Part shown: piece after piece, positions 60,725-64,000 of the stretch
Position numbering within the stretch: position 1 is the stretch's first letter
Layout: each line of letters begins with the position of its first letter
The notes under the pieces: generated by a model
Told to the model about the DNA's origin: nothing
The model's input: the letters and a program-made list of their open reading frames with translations, nothing else
Databases searched by the model: none
Assembly (NCBI RefSeq): GCF_003312875.1
Contig: NZ_CP015163.1
Coordinates: 1,798,001-1,862,000 of the forward strand
Reading direction: 5' to 3'
DNA from: Amycolatopsis albispora
Lineage (GTDB): Bacteria > Actinomycetota > Actinomycetes > Mycobacteriales > Pseudonocardiaceae
Length of the DNA stretch: 64,000 nt
Position numbers and translations under genes: made by a program

Positions 60725-61089
60725 GCGTCCCGCAGGAAGCCCGCGGTGCGCATCGCCAGCAACTCGGCGCGCGCCACCAGCTTCTCGATTTCCTTCCACC
60801 GCCGCAGATCGCGCTCGTCGTCGGGCACCAGGCGGTTGGACACCAGCAGCAGCAACGTGTCGATCTCGTAGGCCAGATCCGCCAGCCGCAGGAACGGCAG
60901 GTACTCCTCCGCCGAACCGGGGCCGTGCGAACGAGCCCACGCGCAGGCAGCGTGCCCGGTGGACCGGCACACCACGCGGAGGTGGTCGCGGATCGCCTCC
61001 GCGCGCGGGCAGTCGCGGGTGGGACTGCTCCGCATGTTCCAGGCCACCGACAGCAGGCAGCGCCCGGCGTCCTCCATCGACGTGTTCAT
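60706..61089 (-). CDS. Hypothetical helical protein, 127 aa
   Basis: A 127-residue mostly helical protein with three cysteines (DAGRCLLSV, RDCPRAE, RVVCRSTGHAACAW) and RRWKEIEKLVARAELLAMRT. No family is recognised. ATG 61089 is preferred over ATG 61077 only because it is longer; both lack a clear ribosome site. Confidence 0.5.
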   Translation of the reverse strand: MNTSMEDAGRCLLSVAWNMRSSPTRDCPRAEAIRDHLRVVCRSTGHAACAWARSHGPGSAEEYLPFLRLADLAYEIDTLLLLVSNRLVPDDERDLRRWKEIEKLVARAELLAMRTAGFLRDAQPVTA

Positions 61090-61397
61090 CACCGCCGCAG
61101 TGTCCGGGAGAAGTCGATCAACGCACGCACCGACACACCTCAACACCAGATCGAGCGAGCGTGACGGCATCGGAATGTGCGGTTCCGGCGTTCCTCAGTT
61201 GCCGAAACGTGGGGCCACTTCGCGGCGTCGGACGGGCTGTTCAGCTCGGCCGGGGTGAGTACCGAAGACCCCGGCAGCACCGCGGCCAGCACCGCCACCA
61301 GTTCAGGGGCGTCGATAAAGGTCAGCACCGCCGAGTCGCGTCCCGCGCCCGGCAGGCAACTGGCCGTCCACGGGAATTCCGGCCGGCCGCTGTTAGC
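61090..61397. other. Stretch without a confident gene
   Basis: About 308 bp. On the minus strand one frame reads VLTFIDAPELVAVLAAVLPGSS and onward to 61140 and looks protein-like, but it has only a GTG start near 61325 and no ribosome site. It may be a gene end left after a rearrangement. Otherwise nothing is seen. Confidence 0.35.
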
Positions 61398-61673
61398 ATG
61401 GGCTCCATGCTGGATCCCTGACTGCGCATCGAAGTGCGCGGCGCGCCGGCGTCCGGCTGGCGCCGCCGGTTCGGCCCGGCCTTTGTCAGCACCGCGCTCG
61501 CCGACCGGGCGATGTGGTGGTCCTGGCAGCGATGTGAAAACGGCTGGGCGTTCGAAATCGCCTTCCGCCACCCAGCCATCCGCGACGAGTTCACCGGCCA
61601 GCCCAGGATCAAAGCCGCTCTCGACGACGCCATCGCGGCCGGAGCGACCGTCAGCGTGACCGCCCGCGGCTGA
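61398..61673 (+). pseudogene. Small gene with an in-frame TGA after codon 7
   Basis: ATG 61398 opens MGSMLDP, then TGA (61419-61421), then the same frame continues LRIEVRGAPASGWRRRF and 70 more residues (WWSWQRCENGWAFEIAFRHPAIRDEF) to 61673. A TGG-to-TGA change would explain it. The part from GTG 61434 might still be translated as a 79-residue protein. Function is unknown. Confidence 0.5.
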
Positions 61674-61750
61674 CCGGATCAGCCCTGCGGGGGAAGCGGC
61701 TCCCACCCGAGCGGGAAGATCACCCCGGCACGACCGCCCAGGCTGGAGCC

Positions 61751-62743
61751 GTGATCGAGATGCTCCGGCGGTGGCCGGTTTGGGTGGGACGGGCGGCGGC
61801 GGGCTGGGCGGTGCTCAACGCGGCGGTCGCCGGGTACTGGGCGGCCGGTGGCGAGCGCGGTTACCTGTTCGAAGGACGTGCCGGCGCGCGGCTGCCCACG
61901 GCCGCCGAAGTGCTCATCGTGGTGCTGTCACTCGCCGGAGCGCTGGCCGCGCTACGACCCGGCCGATGGGCGCGGCTCCCCCTCCTCGGGCTATGCGGCG
62001 TGGCCTTCCTCGGCACCTTCGGACTGGCCATCGGCGCGGTCGGCGCCATCGCCGCGGGCGCGGTGCCGAGCCCGCTCGCGTTGCTGTACCAGCTTTTCTG
62101 CCTGGCGGGCGCGGTGACGGCGGTCGGCACCTACCTGACGTGGACCCGGCGTCGCCGCGGGCTGTGCGTGCGCTGCGGCGCGCCGGGCCATGTGCCGTCG
62201 CCGGGACCTCTCGTGCGACCGGCACCCACCTCCGCCGCCTGGCCGGTCCGCGTTGTCGCCTATCTGGGCATCTGCGGTTTCCTGCCGTGGGCCGCGGTGA
62301 AGATCGTCCTCGGGTTCGGGGGTGCGGCGCTCGGTGCCACCGGCGACGAGTGGGCGGCGACGTTCACCCACACCGCGATGTCCCCGCTGACCCGATGGCT
62401 GCACTCGTTCGGCATCGACATCACCGTCGCGGCCGCGCTCGTCGGCGCGCTGTTCCTGGCCGCGCTGGTGCACCGCTGGGGTTTCCGGCTGCCGAGGTGG
62501 CTGCTGCTCGGCGTCGCGTGGATCGGCGCCCCTTCGCTGGCCACCTACGGCCTCGGCCTGATGATCGCGGGCGGCCTGATGCTCACCGGTGTCCTCGCCC
62601 CGCCCGAGGTGCGGCCGTTCAGCGAACTGGGCGCGGCCTGGGTCACCCTGCTCGGCGGTCTCGCGTTCGGCCCGCTGGGCCTGGGTTTCCTCGTCGGCGC
62701 GGTGTCCCACGGCCGCCGGTCACGGCCGCACTGCGCTCGGTAA
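61751..62743 (+). CDS. Multi-pass membrane protein
   Basis: A 330-residue protein with about seven or eight hydrophobic segments and a cytoplasm-like CVRCGAPGH loop near residue 140 that could bind metal. Long Ala/Leu/Gly helices follow (LGICGFLPWAAVKIVLGF, LVGALFLAALVHRW). No transporter family is recognised; it looks like an actinobacterial hypothetical membrane protein. GTG 61751 has TGGAG close upstream. Confidence 0.7.
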   Translation: MIEMLRRWPVWVGRAAAGWAVLNAAVAGYWAAGGERGYLFEGRAGARLPTAAEVLIVVLSLAGALAALRPGRWARLPLLGLCGVAFLGTFGLAIGAVGAIAAGAVPSPLALLYQLFCLAGAVTAVGTYLTWTRRRRGLCVRCGAPGHVPSPGPLVRPAPTSAAWPVRVVAYLGICGFLPWAAVKIVLGFGGAALGATGDEWAATFTHTAMSPLTRWLHSFGIDITVAAALVGALFLAALVHRWGFRLPRWLLLGVAWIGAPSLATYGLGLMIAGGLMLTGVLAPPEVRPFSELGAAWVTLLGGLAFGPLGLGFLVGAVSHGRRSRPHCAR

Positions 62744-62786
62744 AAACGCGCAAAACCTGTTGCCCCGTACGGGATCATGGAGGGCA

Positions 62787-64000
62787 TGTCCGTTCAGCTG
62801 GCGTTCGGGGTGACCGCCGGAGCGGGGGTGTGCTGCTGGCTCCCCACCCCCGGCGGCCGAACCCTGCCCAAACCCGCCAGCGACCGGACCGGCGCCCACC
62901 CGCCCGGCGCCCCGGTTGCCATCGGACCGGCCGACGCGACGCCCGAAGCGTTGCGCGAAGCCATGCGGCGGCTCACCTTGCTCGTCGGCGACGGGACGGT
63001 GACCGCGGCCGCCGCGGGCGTCGATCTCGGCGGCGGCTTCACCTCCAGGCGGCTGGCCGGCGCCCCCGGTGATCGGCGCGACGCCGTGCTCGCCGCGCTC
63101 AAGGTCCTCGGCGCCGAGGGCGCGCACCGCCTCGGCGACCGGACCGCCACGCTGGTGGCGTTGTTCGGGCCCTCCGCGACCAAGCGGGTCGGCGCCGCCG
63201 CGAGCACCGCGATCGCCGAACGCCGCTGGGCTGCTCTGCAACTGGCCTCGGCCGCCTCGGATCTGCTCGGGCCCGAGCAGCTGGAACACGTACTCGCCCT
63301 GAACGCTCCCGACGGAATCGACCCGTTTCCGCGCGGTGCGGCCTCCACGCTGGCCGAACAGCTGACCCTCGTGCTCACGCGCTATCCCGGGCCGCGGCGG
63401 CTGACACTGGTCACCAGCCTCTGGCACCACGTGTGCGCGCACCTGGTCCAGCGGCAGCGCGTGAAACGGCGTGCCGCGGGCCAGGTCCGCGCCGACCGGA
63501 TCGGCAAGCTCCGCGAACGCCACCGCGAGCACCTCGACGCCCCGCTCCTGCAGCGGCTGACCTGGGCGGCGGGCGGTCAGGCGTCGCTGGCCGACGCGGC
63601 TCGCTGGCAGCCGCCGCCGGAATGGCCCGCCCGCGAACTCACCTGGCTGCTGCACGACGCCATCGCCGCCACCGCGCTACTCCGCTTCGCCAGGACGATG
63701 TCCGACGAAGGCCTCGCGCGAGCCGCCGAGCAGCACCGCGCCGAGCTGGCCGCCGCGGACGAATGCCTCACCGAAGAACAGCGGACCGCGGCCACACGCC
63801 GTCCCGAAGGCGCCTACAGCCATCCCGCGCGGCCGGGCCGCTACGTCCACGACCTGCTCAAGCCGCTGCGGCCGGGACGCACGATCACCGCGAAAACCGA
63901 GACTTACGTAAAGGAACGCGTCGCCATGGCCCGCAACTACGGCGTGGTCGTCTTCGACGCGGTCGCCGAGCTGATCCGGAACCTCGACGAGCGCCCGCTG
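62787..64000 (+). CDS. Large hypothetical protein, cut by the right edge
   Basis: An open frame of at least 404 codons from ATG 62787 (or ATG 62778) to the window end, with strong codon-position GC bias. It begins MSVQLAFGVTAGAGVCCWLPTPGGR and contains LRRLTLLVGDG-like and HHVCAHLVQRQRVKRR stretches; near the edge it reads TAKTETYVKERVAMARNYG. No motif or family is recognised. Its end and length are unknown. Confidence 0.7.

Noticed and set aside
61419..61421. TGA as selenocysteine codon
   Set aside because: No stem-loop is evident just downstream and the following protein is not a redox family; a nonsense mutation is simpler.

Overview
The window is very GC-rich, densely packed DNA from an actinomycete. 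RbpA, an adjacent apolipoprotein N-acyltransferase / polyprenol-phosphate-mannose synthase pair, an Rpf-like muralytic enzyme, many GTG/TTG starts and strong G/C third-position bias all point to Actinobacteria. A Pseudonocardiaceae member such as Amycolatopsis fits best, but the genus is an inference.

Bases 1-17,949 hold the 3' part of a hybrid NRPS/PKS biosynthetic cluster, all on the + strand, with nearly every gene overlapping the next by 1-8 nt. The left edge cuts a carrier protein at its phosphopantetheine serine. The order is PCP-C | A(Thr-like)-PCP | KS-AT(malonyl)-ACP | free-standing luciferase-like monooxygenase | C-A(Gly-like)-PCP-TE with a cysteine in place of the catalytic serine | MFS exporter | C-A-PCP | short-chain dehydrogenase | PP-loop ATPase with a CxxC pair | MbtH-like protein. 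A 15-bp-stem hairpin ends the cluster. The product is not recognisable; it should contain a Thr-derived unit extended by one malonate and joined to a small residue. The Cys-TE, the free monooxygenase and the PP-loop enzyme are the parts that promise unusual chemistry.

Bases 17,998-30,920 look like conserved chromosome: a lysine 2,3-aminomutase-family radical SAM enzyme, an amidohydrolase, lnt-ppm1, a secreted five-repeat WHN/CGP protein, a beta-carbonic anhydrase, rbpA behind a textbook sigma-R promoter, thymidine kinase with a UMF1-type permease, an Rpf-like protein, a glycerophosphodiester phosphodiesterase and small regulators.

Bases 30,986-33,800 are a transition zone. A compact P450-like domain is fused to a PEP-mutase/isocitrate-lyase barrel. 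It is followed by a tyrosine recombinase whose 5' end overlaps a perfect dif-like palindrome, then about 450 bp of gene-poor DNA, then a second, asymmetric site closely resembling a chromosomal dif.

Bases 33,800-64,000 are accessory: methyltransferases, a WYL regulator, two DGPF/ECF42-type sigma operons (the second sigma gene fused to a dead tyrosine-recombinase remnant), small resistance/detoxification operons each with its own TetR, AraC, HxlR or GntR regulator and a visible palindromic operator, an ABC exporter, and secreted hydrolases. This part also carries scars: a double truncation at 53.72 kb, a frameshifted epimerase at 59.16 kb and an in-frame TGA at 61.42 kb. The last gene runs off the right edge.
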